A DNA stretch of 27,594 bases from Plantago elongata (taxonomy: Eukaryota; Streptophyta; Magnoliopsida; Lamiales; Plantaginaceae): NCBI GenBank assembly GCA_036897095.1, contig JAYMSP010001939.1, positions 1 to 27,594 of the forward strand, read 5' to 3'. Shown one piece after another: positions 17,551-27,594 of the stretch (positions are counted from its first letter, which is position 1; each line of letters begins with the position of its first letter). The notes below the pieces were generated by a model. It was not told the DNA's origin. It worked only from the letters and a program-made list of their open reading frames with translations, and did not search any database. Both the position numbers and the translations under genes were made by a program.

Positions 17551-20500
17551 TTAGCTGTCAGGTAGTCTTGTTTGTACCAGTTCAACAGGTGGTCGTAGGG
17601 TGCAAACCATCTCTTTCGTCTTCCCAAAATAGACCTGCGTGTGAGTTAGCGTTATAGTTTCCCTACATATTATGAACAGGAAAGCATTTTGCTTGATTGT
17701 GGTTCCAGGCTCCAGTAAAAATTCTAAATGTGCACAGTAGGAAAACGTATACCTGATCCAAGGAGTTTCTCAACTTGCTCTCCATTTCTTCAATCATTTT
17801 TCCCATGTTGCACAAGTGACCCTCAGCAACTGAAAGGTCGAGGTTCATCTACCAAAAAAAGGAGGAACAATAGATTATGAGAAGGGTGACATTTACATCA
17901 CCTCTGGTGAAGATTGACAGGTGCAAAACAGACTGCACTGCACTGTAATATGAGATCTCCTAGATGACCCACCATCGCGGTGTACTTGCAACTGTAAATA
18001 GAACAAATGCAAACCACAATACTCTGGGAAACCTTAAATACAGAAATAACCATCATGCACAGCACAATAGCAGAAGCAGTGCCAAATAGTTAACATTTAC
18101 GACCCATTTTATCATAGCCCTGAGATTTCTCTTGATGTTATCTCACTTCTTTTCAACTAAATTAACCTCTCACATGAAATGAGAATACCTGTCTTCTAAT
18201 TGATCCTGACAGGTTGAAGGTTCCTGAGGATTCGTTGTTAGTGGTCAATGACAGCATAACAGTACTGGTCAAACAGTAACGGGCTGTTCCTTCCTCATCT
18301 GGTCCGACCTAGCATACACACATACATATTGACACAATTAGAAAATATAGCAAGTGAAACAGTGACTCCCCTAAAAAAATCTGTCCCTATGAATAGTGTA
18401 CCTCAATAACATGTATGGCCTCCCAAGCCCCTTCTTCTAAATAACCTCTTCTACCATGTGCAGTCTTTGAACCATCTGTTGCACGGGCAAAACCATAGTA
18501 TATTAGAGAGGAAAACGAAATAGTGATGTAAAATATATAAGAATCAATCATTACCCTTCTTAATTAAGAAACAAGCTACAAATGCTCCATTCTCATCCTC
18601 CCATATGTATACTGATGAAACACCACCTTCATAGTACCTATTCATGAGTTGGTCAATTAGACTGCACTCTGCTGAAGTCTCTTGCAGGAGAAAGGTGTAC
18701 TTCAAGTATAATATTTACAGTGCTAACATATTGTGCCACATCTAAATACAAGTTGCACTTTGACCGATTTATAATAAAGAAAAAATGAAGCAGCAGCCTC
18801 TAAATGGAGCTTGTACAAGAAAATAGACAATTTGATGCAAGTAAAGGACCTCACTGGTCACGATATACTGCAAACACTTCATTTGCTTCAATCTCAAGTT
18901 TCCTCAACTCTGCAGAAGGATAAGGTCCATCTTCTAATGGGGGGTGAAATTTGTTTGACCAAGGTGACCTGCAGTTAGAACAGGAGAGACAGACCATAAG
19001 ATGTTGGCAATAAAACCAAAAGATAAATGGTTTGATTTAAAGAGGGTAAGTGCTTGACCTTAGAGAGTAACAGATGTTTATGTTTAAAAAGCCAGTAGCA
19101 TTGTGGTGATATGCATGATACTTATTTCCATAACATGTAAACTCTTAGCTGACAATAAAAAACTTTTTGGCAATTTGTGATGGCACTTCCTTTTAAAGAG
19201 GTAATAACTAAGAACCAAATAAAAAGACTAGGAGGGAAGGAACATATACCTATATGAATCCGCATCTCTGTTATACTCGCACAGTATGAACTCCTTCCCA
19301 CTATCCACATCACAAAGAACCTGTTTTAATAGTTACAGCTATTAGTTCAGGCAAAGACTGAAGAAAATTGTCATGTTTAGACCCTTATACATGCTAAATA
19401 AAGAGGTGGGCACAAAACGATACATTTGTCTCAACTGTGAGCTACTCCTTTCTAACACATGCATACAACTCAACATCGCAGTCAACCAAATAACTTGAGT
19501 ATTCAATAGCTATATGTAAGTGGAGATCAATACAAGTTTGGCATGCCTAAATGATAAGGCACGATAAATATATACACAATCTCATCCATGTATTGATGAA
19601 AATACTAGCTAGCCTCCAAGGCGAATGCAACCACTAAATTTGGATACTCTTTACTTCTTCTATTTGCCAGTAGACAATTAAAACTAGAGAAGCCAAATAT
19701 CATCAATTAAACCTTGCTGATTACTGATCCAGTAATCCGGACATGTAACTTTAGGTTTTCTTTTTTCCTTGGGTGTGCAGGAGTTAATAAATTGAAAAAA
19801 ATAATAATAACGTCCATGGAAATAGACCCTATGGAGATAGACCCTATGGAGCTGCAGCCAGGTTCCGCCCCCTGAAACCAGCTTACATCAACCATCTCTG
19901 TTTTGTCAACGTAAGGTGATAACTGATAACCGATAATCACACATTCAATCAACTTCCGCATTTCACCTATAACAAACTCACATTCTAATAGTGATACCAA
20001 CAGCATGCGAGGTAAATGCCTAAATCAACCATCATCATCAAAAGCATCTTCGGTGTGTCAACATAAGGTAAAAACTGATAATCACACACTCAATCAGCTC
20101 ACGCATTCACCTATAATAAACTCACATACTAATACCCAACATAGTGCGAGGTAAATGCATAAATCAACCATCATCATCGAAAGCATCTCCGGTGTGTCAA
20201 CATATGGAGATAACTGATAATCAAACACTCAATCAGCTCACGCATTCGCCTATAATAAAGTCACATACTAATACCAACATAGTGCGAGGTAAATGCCTAA
20301 ATCAACCATCATCATAGAAAGCATCTCCGCTGTATAAACATAAGGTGATAACTGATAATCACACACACACTCAATCAGCTCACGCATTTCGCCTATAATA
20401 AACTCACATACTAAAACCAACAGATAGTGCGTAATAAATGCTTAAACAACCATCAGCATCGAATACAACACGATTCACAAACACGAATCCAAAACCCTAA

Positions 20501-20764
20501 CGACTCGCGAAATCTCAAAACAGTAACCGATCATCAGTCACACAACAACAGATACCAATTCCTTCTGATGCAATTGCAACATACACATTGTATCAAACGA
20601 AACAGAAGCTCAATTTTCCGAGTGTTTGAATGTACCTGAAGAGGCTGATCGACTTGAGAGAGAAGATCAGCAGAGTGTTGAGGCAGAAGGCTCAGCAGAG
20701 CTGATAAAGCCGTCTCTGAGTGCTTCGGCGGAATCCTTCTCATCAGACCCATCGCTGCTTCCAT
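17551..20764 (-). CDS. CPB: F-actin-capping protein subunit beta, eight exons, 256 aa
   Basis: Exons on the minus strand: 20764-20636, 19320-19250, 18968-18855, 18637-18555, 18475-18402, 18308-18189, 17848-17753 and 17634-17551. All are GT-AG and the joined frame is continuous to TAA. The protein pairs with the alpha subunit (CPA) to cap barbed ends of actin filaments in the cytoplasm, limiting growth and annealing. Visible family blocks are [14 protein letters not shown] and LLSQVDQPL (exon 1), [19 protein letters not shown] (exons 2-3), VYMW-type then CFLIKK (exon 4), GYLEEGAW (exon 5), TSTVMLSL (exon 6), [12 protein letters not shown] and [13 protein letters not shown] (exons 7-8). The last helix TRLPDS corresponds to the short plant C-terminal tentacle. 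The length equals the Arabidopsis protein as I recall it. The ATG at 20764 is the first in frame. Confidence 0.94.
19816..19850. repeat. 15-bp direct repeat inside CPB intron 1
   Basis: atggaaatagaccct (19816-19830) is followed at once by atggagatagaccct (19831-19845) and a partial third unit atgga. It lies just beside the larger tandem repeat in the same intron. Confidence 0.75.
19906..20460. repeat. Minisatellite of about 138-152 bp units in CPB intron 1
   Basis: Four consecutive copies start at about 19906, 20058, 20197 and 20335. Each runs through an aaggtgataactgataatcaca-type opening, then ctcaatcagctcacgcatt, cctataataaactcaca, the gcgaggtaaatgcctaaatcaaccatcatcat segment and a tcggtgtgtcaacat-type end. 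Spacing is 152, 139 and 138 bases; the first copy is the most divergent and the longest. The array fills nearly half of the 1315-base first intron. Confidence 0.88.
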
Positions 20765-20829
20765 TTCTACCTCACTCTCCCCCCGTTTGCTGAGAATTTC
20801 AGTGATTTCGAAGGTAGCGGATACCAATG

Positions 20830-22236
20830 TGAAATCGGAAAATTATTTTGAGAATAGAGTTAGCCCTGGTTTATAGATTATTTTGAGAATTGCCCTCACT
20901 TGTTATTACAATCTGACGGTAAAATTAAATAGCGTAATCAAATTATTTTCACCCATGTTGAAATGGTGGGTGAATTTTAAAACTAAAATCTCTTTTCAAC
21001 TCAACTGCGTAATCAAATTATTATGGGGCTGTAATTGTTGTAGTATCAAAATGCTCATTTGATTGCTAGTGATTTTATGTTTATTATAGTATTTAAATAT
21101 TGAGGCTCTACAGTAGCAACGTTTTTCTCTACATATATAACAAACGTATAATACCATATTCAATTATAATTTTATACCAAACACAATTTTAACAATCCCA
21201 CTACAATTTCGATCACTGAATAATAAATTTAAATCGAGTCATTTAAGTCGCATGTCAATCAGCCCCTATATCATTTACACAAATAAATCTGTCACTATTT
21301 ATATGTTTGAGGTTTGTTGAAATTTAACATGTTAAAATTGTACATCAAACCTCCTGCCAATATTACTTCAAATAATATGTAAATTGAGCCTCTCACTTTA
21401 TCTTGAACATATTTGGACAGTTTCGTTTCGAAACCGTTCCCATTTAATTAAAAAAAAACTATACTCAATTTACAGTTTATGACAATTACATAATCTAGAT
21501 CAATATTTATGATGTTATATACGTTTTAAGACTTAAAATTGAATTTTGTGTAAAGTCATTAGTCTTTGACTCTTTAAATCAATAAAGAACACATAGCTTA
21601 AGATCCGAAAAATTGACCAGATGATTGCCTTATATTCTTTAATGCGAAATGTATTGTCTTGAAAGCTTTAAAGCGCGTCTTGTATCACAAATTTGGTATA
21701 TTCATATGAAAATAATACTTGTAGTAAAAATTTAATGATTTTTTTTGTAAATCACGTTGTTAATAGTAAATGAGGCAAATGCATATTTACGTATTGGAGT
21801 CGTAACATTATAATTCATCAAACATACTTACAATTTAAGCACAAAGAAAATGAAGTGATACATATAATTGACATGGACTCTCGCATCCTTAGAAGGACAA
21901 TCTGCCCTGAGCTTCAATATTAATAGCTATAGCAAACTCTATTCAACTTTAATGAGATTCATTTGTTCTTCTTTTTAAGGAGCCATCTATTTTCATTGTT
22001 ACGCACGACCCATGTTATTTTTTTTCTTGGAAGTACGCCACTTGATTATTGTTTATCCAACTATCGATTAAAATTACAAAAAGAAATAGTTAAAAACATC
22101 TATTTAAATCTAAACTTTATTTTATTTCAACTGTTGGTATAAAATAATTTTCTAAACTGTAAAGCAAGTGAGAAACTCAATAGTTTAACGTGTTTGATTA
22201 GTTAAAACACTTCCAAGTTTAGACAATTTAGTTTGA
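20830..22236. other. AT-rich spacer with short repeats
   Basis: This is a head-to-head spacer between CPB (-) and the MA3 gene (+), so it should contain the CPB promoter near its left end. ttattttgagaat occurs twice (about 20843 and 20879). The 16-base word gcgtaatcaaattatt occurs at 20932-20947 and 21007-21022. Between these copies lies an inverted repeat, ttcaccca (20948-20955) and tgggtgaa (20967-20974). No coding region is recognisable. Confidence 0.55.
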
Positions 22237-22581
22237 CCAGTAATTCTTCCAAGGAATTTTGTCCCCACGATTAAAAGAGGGAAGACACCACACCACCATA
22301 ATAGCCTCTTCAACACCGGATCAATACCCCTATTCCTAGGCATCGCCTTCTTTTCCTCCTTAATTATCATCACAACCACCTTTTGCATCATTGTCAAATA
22401 CACCAACTTGTACAAAACAATGAAATGTCACCAAGAAACAAAACAGTGTGACTCCATTTTTCTTCACTTGAATTGTGGAACCAACTTCATCTTTACACTG
22501 CCGGCGTGCCACGACACTCCGGCAACGGGGTTTCTTCACGATTCCATTTTCGGTACGTTCGGTTGCTTTTTCTTGTCATAA
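22237..22581 (+). other. Unexplained 115-codon open frame with a hydrophobic segment
   Basis: The plus strand is open from just after a TGA at 22234 to TAA at 22579. It reads through SLFNTGSIPLFLGIAFFSS and a following hydrophobic LIIITTTFCIIVKY stretch into a Cys/His-containing tail. There is no ATG ahead of the hydrophobic part; the first in-frame ATG is the KTMKC one, after it. The opposite strand is open at 22185-22415 as well. It could be a 5'UTR exon of the MA3 gene (a gtacgt donor lies near 22552), an exon of an undetected gene, a gene remnant, or chance. I do not assign a function. Confidence 0.25.
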
Positions 22582-22772
22582 TTTGTTGTATTGTATGACA
22601 TGATGCACATACTAACAAATTGTTGGTTGTTTGTGTCGCAATAGAAGTAAAGCGATGGATTGAATAAGACGTGATATCCTGGAAATTAATACATAGCTAA
22701 CGGGAAGGAATAATATAAAACAACACCGATAACTAATTGTTAAGCTCTTTGAAGTGCGAGCATCTATTTGCA

Positions 22773-25192
22773 ATGGATTCCAATAATAAGAGTTTGTTAA
22801 GCTCATCATCACCAAAGTCACCCCGATCACCCGTATCGCCCAAGTCTCCGAGGTCTCCAAGATCACCAAATTCTCACACCGTCAAGCATAGGTCCGGTCA
22901 GGGAAGTCCGCTCAAGAACCAAAAGCATTCGATTTCTAGCAGAGATGGTCGCCCTAAGAAAGGTAGTATTGTCACATGCTAATCAAGCTATCAGACTTCC
23001 CTCATGCTACATTTTGTATCGTTTATCAAAGGGCCGGAATAGGTGTTGTTTAAGTTTTGGCAATATGCTCAAAGAAAATACAAGAACCATGATTTTTTGA
23101 AGTATACGAGTTGTTGCATCATGATTGACACAATTTAATGACATTGTGTGTTCTTATTGAACTATGCTTTTGTTCTAATTACACTATCAGATTTCAATCA
23201 TTTTGCAGGCGGATATGGTGCGAAGGGAGCATGGGGAGGGCTCATGGAAGGCATGGATGGTCATGAACTCGACCCAAATGATCCAAACTACACTAGTAAC
23301 GAGGTAACTTATTGTACATGCTCCTACAGTCCTACTCAATGTGTTCTTTAAAGGACATATAGAACGGTATATATGTCGAACATAATATTGTCGACTTTAC
23401 TTGCCTTTGATATCAGGAAGAGAAAGCTTTCACACCAAGAACAAGTGAGAAGTTTGAAGAGTTCAAGAAGAAGGCTATTGAAATAGTCGAGGAGTACTTC
23501 ACCAATGATGATCTCGTTTCCACTACAAATGAACTAAAAGAGGTTAACATGCCAAAATATCACTTCTACTTTGTTAAAAAGCTTGTGTCTGTGGCAATGG
23601 ACCGCCATGACAAGGAAAAAGAAATGGCTTCCATCCTGCTATCCTCGCTCTACGGAGATATCATTGATGCGCATCAAGTTTACAAGGGCTTTTATAAGCT
23701 TTTGGAGTCTGCAGATGATTTGATTGTAGATATACCAGACGCAGTCGACATATTAGCTTTATTTATCGCTCGAGCAGTTGTTGATGACATACTTCCTCCT
23801 TCATTCTTGACAAAAACATTAACCAACCTTGCTTTAGATTCGAAGGGAATAGATGTTATAAAAAGAGCTGAAAAAGGCTACTTATCGGCTCCCCTACACG
23901 CTGAAACCATTGAGAGACGTTGGGGAGGGGGGAAGAATAAAACTGTTGAAGACTTGAAGTTTAAGATAAACGACTTACTTGTTGAGTATGTAGTAAGTGG
24001 AGACTTACGTGAGGCTTTCCGATGCATAAGAGATCTAAATGTTCCTCATTTTCACCACGAGATCGTGAAGAGGGCTATTGTAAAGGCAATGGAGAATAAA
24101 CAAGCCGAGAATCGCATTCTTAACTTGCTCAAGAAATCTTCCGAAGTTGGTATGATAAACTCAAGTCAGATATCAAAAGGATTCGGCAGAATTATTGACT
24201 CCGTTGATGACTTATCATTAGACATACCTAATGCAAAACTGCTATTACAGTCTTTGATATCCAAGGCAGCATCAGAAGGTTGGTTATGTGCATCGTCTCT
24301 TAAATCTCTTTCGATGAGTCCAAGATCTATAGAAGATATTACTGTGAGAGCATTCAAGAAGAAGTCCGATTCGATCATCCTCGAGTACTTTCTGTCAGGT
24401 GACGTCACAGAGGTGCTGCGTTGTTTGGAATTCGAGAACAGTTGTACCTTACCAGAACTCAATGCCATTTTTGTGAAAAAACTAATTACTCTTGCCATGG
24501 ATAGGAAAAATCGAGAAAAGGAAATGGCTTCCGTTTTGTTATCATCGTTGTGTTTTCCATCAGAAGATGTAGTGAACGGTTTTACACTACTGATAGAATC
24601 TGCAGAGGATACTGCATTGGATATTCCAATTGTGGCTGAGGATCTTTCAATGTTCTTAGCACGTGCGGAAGTCGATGAAGTTTTGACTCCACAAGAGTTG
24701 GAAGAAATTGGTAGTCAATTCTCTGGATCAAATTCGGTAGGAAATAAAGTTGTTCAGATGGCAATGGCTTTGCTCAAGGCTCGACTGTCAGGGGAACGGA
24801 TACTCCGATGTTGGGGTGGTGGAGTGAGTTGCATCGAAGATGTTAAGATGAAGATCGGAAAGTTACTCGAGGAGTTTGAGTCGGGTGGCGGCATAAGAGA
24901 AGCATGCCGGTGCATCAAGGAGTTAGGCATGCCGTTTTTTCACCATGAAGTCGTGAAGAAATCTCTCGTGGCACTCATGGAGAACAAGAATGAGAGGTTG
25001 TGGGTGTTATTGAAAGAGTGTTGTAACATAGGACTTATTACACTAAACCAGTTGACCAAAGGGTTTATGAGAGTGAAAGAGTCACTCGATGACCTGTCCT
25101 TAGATGTACCTGATGCTAGAAAGCAGTTTGATAGTTATGTCGAACGTGCAAGGGCTGAAGGATGGTTGGAAGGCTCATTGGGCGCGAACTGA
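22773..25192 (+). CDS. MRF1: MA3-domain translation regulatory factor (MRF/ECIP1-like), three exons, 686 aa
   Basis: Exons are 22773-22962, 23209-23303 and 23417-25192, all GT-AG, joining in frame. The N-terminus (about 1-65) is basic and disordered with a dense run of Ser-Pro dipeptides (residues 12-32). Next comes the conserved GAKGAWGGLMEG..ELDPNDPNY block of this family. Four MA3 domains follow at about 109-226, 272-385, 405-519 and 568-679. MA3 1 and 3 share the MDR..KEKEMAS.LLSSL signature; MA3 2 and 4 share FHHE.VK and the LSLD.P.A end, so the order looks like a duplicated pair. In Arabidopsis the MRF family binds eIF4A and ribosomes and is phosphorylated through the TOR-S6K pathway; ECIP1 was reported as an EIN2-interacting member. 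Which member this is cannot be told by eye; the symbol is family-level. The protein acts in the cytosol and appears intact. Confidence 0.93.
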
Positions 25193-26461
25193 TCATCATC
25201 TAGATACAAGTTTTTTTCTACCCTACAACATCTGATGTTAAAATGTATCGTACAGTGCAACATTTCATATGCACACGACACGACCTCAGCCCGTTGCAGG
25301 GGGGAAAGAAGCATGAATGTTTTATGGCAATATGTTTAAATAACTTATAAGATACCTTCTCTACCCCATTGGTATTTGCCAATTTGCCAAAATCTACCAA
25401 TGGAGGTGTAGTTTCAAACAGGCTACTAGTGGACATCATACACAACTTCAAGTTTGTTTTTTTTTCTTTTTTTTCTTACTTGTGTTGTATTTGATACTTT
25501 AATGAATGTCATGATTGACAATATTTGGCCTAATGAAAAAATATACTATTTATTTAAATTCTAATGAAACAAAGGAAAAGATAATACTAGCATGCTATAA
25601 TGTCATCTACCTCTTACGAGTGAGTTTGTGCACTACAAAATACGAGAGAGATCGAATGACTTTGAACAAAAGATTAGTTGGACTTAAAATTCAAAATTTA
25701 CCGAGTTTATTCAATAGAGCAATGAATATTAGAGATGTTAATGGTGATATAAGGATTATGTTTCCTTTTACATATTTTATTCACCAAATAGATTAATTGC
25801 ATATTCGTTCAAAGAAATGGTCTAGCTTGTATTTAAAAAGAAAATAGACAAAAGAACTGAACTCGCTTATTAATTACGATCCTCAAAAGTCATTGATATC
25901 ACCTTTTGACATCTATGATTTAGGTCTCTTTATTAATAGAATAAATATATTCTAATATGATCCAAATAATTCTCATGTCATAATTAAAAAGTATTACTAC
26001 CTACATATACTAATTAAAAAGTTAACTCAACCTAACAATTAATGAAAAAATCTTACTCACATTTTATTACATATATTTAAAGAAGAACTAATTTTTATCA
26101 TTTTTTTTTTTCCCACCTACAACTATATGTCAAAGTAGCACAAGCCTTCGAATTTATATGCCGGTCCGGTTTTGGTCTAGTTTGCCGGTTCAATTGAAAC
26201 GATCCAATAAAATTTAAAGGAAGAAAGAAAAGGAAAGGAGAAAAATGAATTTTGCCGCAATTGAACTGAAAGTCTGAAACACCGTCTCTTCCAAATCGAC
26301 GATCCGTCCTCTCACTTCGCCATTGATTCACTTCCTGTTGCTGATTTTGAGCTCCACGAGTGGATTTGAATCTGTGTCTCTGTGAGTAGTATCGATGCTA
26401 GTTCAGAAAACAATTGTATGTGTAAATTAGTGTGATTTAGTGATTGGGGAGGAATATAGAG
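25193..26461. other. Spacer between the MA3 gene and the GTG gene
   Basis: The left part is the 3'UTR of the MA3 gene and contains a 9-base perfect inverted repeat, ccattggta (25366-25374) and taccaatgg (25395-25403). The middle (about 25500-26100) is very AT-rich; a frame at 25515-25796 has no recognisable product. The right part (about 26150-26461) is likely the promoter and leader of the GTG gene, with a ccggtccgg/gccggtt-type GC patch near 26160-26190. Confidence 0.5.
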
Positions 26462-27069
26462 ATGGGATGGGGAAGAGTGACTTATGAGGGGATTGTTGTT
26501 GTTGGATCTCTACTCTTGCTGGGTTGGGGTGGGCTCTGGTTCCTGAACCGGAGGCTTTACAAGGAGTACGAAGAGAAGCGGGTTTTGGTTCAGATCATAT
26601 TCAGTGTCGTTTTCGCTTTCTCCTGCAATCTATTCCAGCTCGTTCTCTTTGAGATCATTCCTATTCTATCCAAAGAGTATGTTTCTCACTTTCTCCATCT
26701 CTTACTTGCTTCTAGTTGTATCTCATTTCAGTACTATTTTAGATTAGTTGCAGTTTGGGTTCTCACTTGCTTCTACTTGTATCCCAATATAATTATATGT
26801 TACCCGGTACGGGTGTGTATGCAAGGGGAATTGAAGAGTCTGGGTAACGTAGCTATAATTATCGGTGTTGGTACGACTAGGGCTATGTGATGGATTGTAT
26901 CTAGCTCATTAACTGACGTTTGACGACATTGAGGGATCTGAAATAGCTTTGAATTGTGTTTACTGCAGGGCAAGATGGATGAATTGGAAGGTGGATCTGT
27001 TTTGCTTGATAATGTTGCTTGTCTTCATGCTTCCGTACTATCATTGCTATCTGATGCTTTGTAATAGTG
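26462..27069 (+). CDS. GTG1: GPCR-type G protein GTG1/GTG2/COLD1-like, first two exons (partial)
   Basis: Exon 1 is 26462-26676 and exon 2 is 26969-27069. The joint rebuilds a Glu codon and gives 105 complete residues plus a split Gly. The peptide follows plant GTG proteins closely: [19 protein letters not shown], then the [19 protein letters not shown] block, [13 protein letters not shown], and [18 protein letters not shown] with YYHCYLML. Three membrane segments are visible (about 6-28, 42-68 and 80-102). Family members are about 460-470 residues with roughly nine membrane passes. They have been described as ABA-binding G proteins in Arabidopsis, as COLD1 in rice chilling tolerance, and as homologues of the animal Golgi pH regulator. 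The rest lies beyond the window. The ATG is the first in frame. The member number in the symbol is tentative. Confidence 0.9.
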
Positions 27070-27594
27070 GTATGTTACCGGCCCTCCATGTTTATGTTTA
27101 TCGAATTGTTCATTTCGTTCCAGCCTTTTGCTTTTTAATGTGTGTGGGATGCGAAGTACGTATGGCTATACTCGTAGTGCTGTATTGTGTCAGAGGTTCC
27201 TGTACTATCAGCACTGGTTTTCGATTCTAATCCTCTAAGATGGTGTTCCTCTGCTTTGATGCATACCTCTTGAGAATTTTCTTCTTGAGTTATATTGAAG
27301 CAACTAAGCGTGCCCTTTTCATCTATATAATATAGAATGAGTGAATGAAAATTTAGTCATGTGCAGGGCTGACAAGCGTAGTGCATCTTTGCTGCAAATA
27401 GAAACTGGTTTCCTCTGAAATAGTTATTATTAGTGCTTATGGTATGTTGTGACTTGTAACATCTTCCCTTCCGGGTTAAATCTGTAGCTACCTTTAATTT
27501 TGAAAAGCTCAATCAAAATATTAGATTCTTGAAGCTACTTAAATTTATAGAGGCTCATTTATTGATATTATGGGAAACAAGCCCGTGGCATGAG
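27070..27594 (+). other. Start of GTG intron 2, running off the window
   Basis: The donor is gtatgtta after the split Gly codon. The next expected exon, which in family members begins around VRKERA, is not found in the remaining 525 bases, so it must lie further right. No other gene is seen here. Confidence 0.65.

Noticed and set aside
27366-27420. Candidate third exon of the GTG gene after a cag at 27364-27366
   Set aside because: The frame required by exon 2 hits a stop after about ten codons and does not resemble the family sequence; a look-alike reading (ADKRSAS) is in the wrong phase.

Overview
The window is nuclear DNA of a flowering plant, most likely a eudicot. The base is AT-rich, genes are split by GT-AG introns, spacers are long, and the proteins match plant-specific or plant-type families (laccase, DYW-class PPR protein, four-MA3-domain translation factor, GTG/COLD1 membrane protein). 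I see no bacterial, organellar or viral gene set and no RNA gene. All exon joins below were made by hand from reading frame, splice consensus and recalled family sequences; no search or alignment program was run.

Layout from left to right: (1) 67-2494 (+) a complete six-exon laccase (566 aa). (2) 2495-5419 AT-rich spacer with small repeats. (3) 5420-5846 (-) a decayed cytochrome P450 fragment. (4) 6105-6780 a long imperfect foldback, probably a non-autonomous DNA transposon. (5) 7132-8312 and 8901-10713 (both -) a tandem pair of two-exon Gfo/Idh/MocA-type oxidoreductases whose similarity extends into promoter and 3' flank. (6) 12127-14630 (+) a sphingoid base (sphinganine) C4-hydroxylase with a probable 5'UTR intron and small upstream ORFs. 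(7) 15134-16918 (-) an intronless PLS-class PPR protein with a DYW-type end. (8) 17551-20764 (-) a complete eight-exon F-actin-capping protein beta subunit, with a 138-152 bp tandem repeat in its first intron. (9) 20830-22236 AT-rich spacer, then an unexplained open frame at 22237-22581. (10) 22773-25192 (+) a three-exon MA3-domain translation factor of the MRF type. (11) 26462-27069 (+) the first two exons of a GTG1/GTG2/COLD1-type Golgi/plasma-membrane protein that runs off the right edge.

The genes belong to unrelated pathways: phenolic oxidation in the cell wall, NAD(P)-dependent oxidoreduction, sphingolipid hydroxylation, organelle RNA editing, actin dynamics, TOR-linked translation and membrane signalling. 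There is no sign of a functional cluster. The only evident local linkage is the oxidoreductase duplication. I did not find a convincing new biological system. The best leads are the foldback element, the splice-dependent upstream ORFs of the sphingoid hydroxylase, the unexplained frame before the MA3 gene, and the intronic minisatellite.
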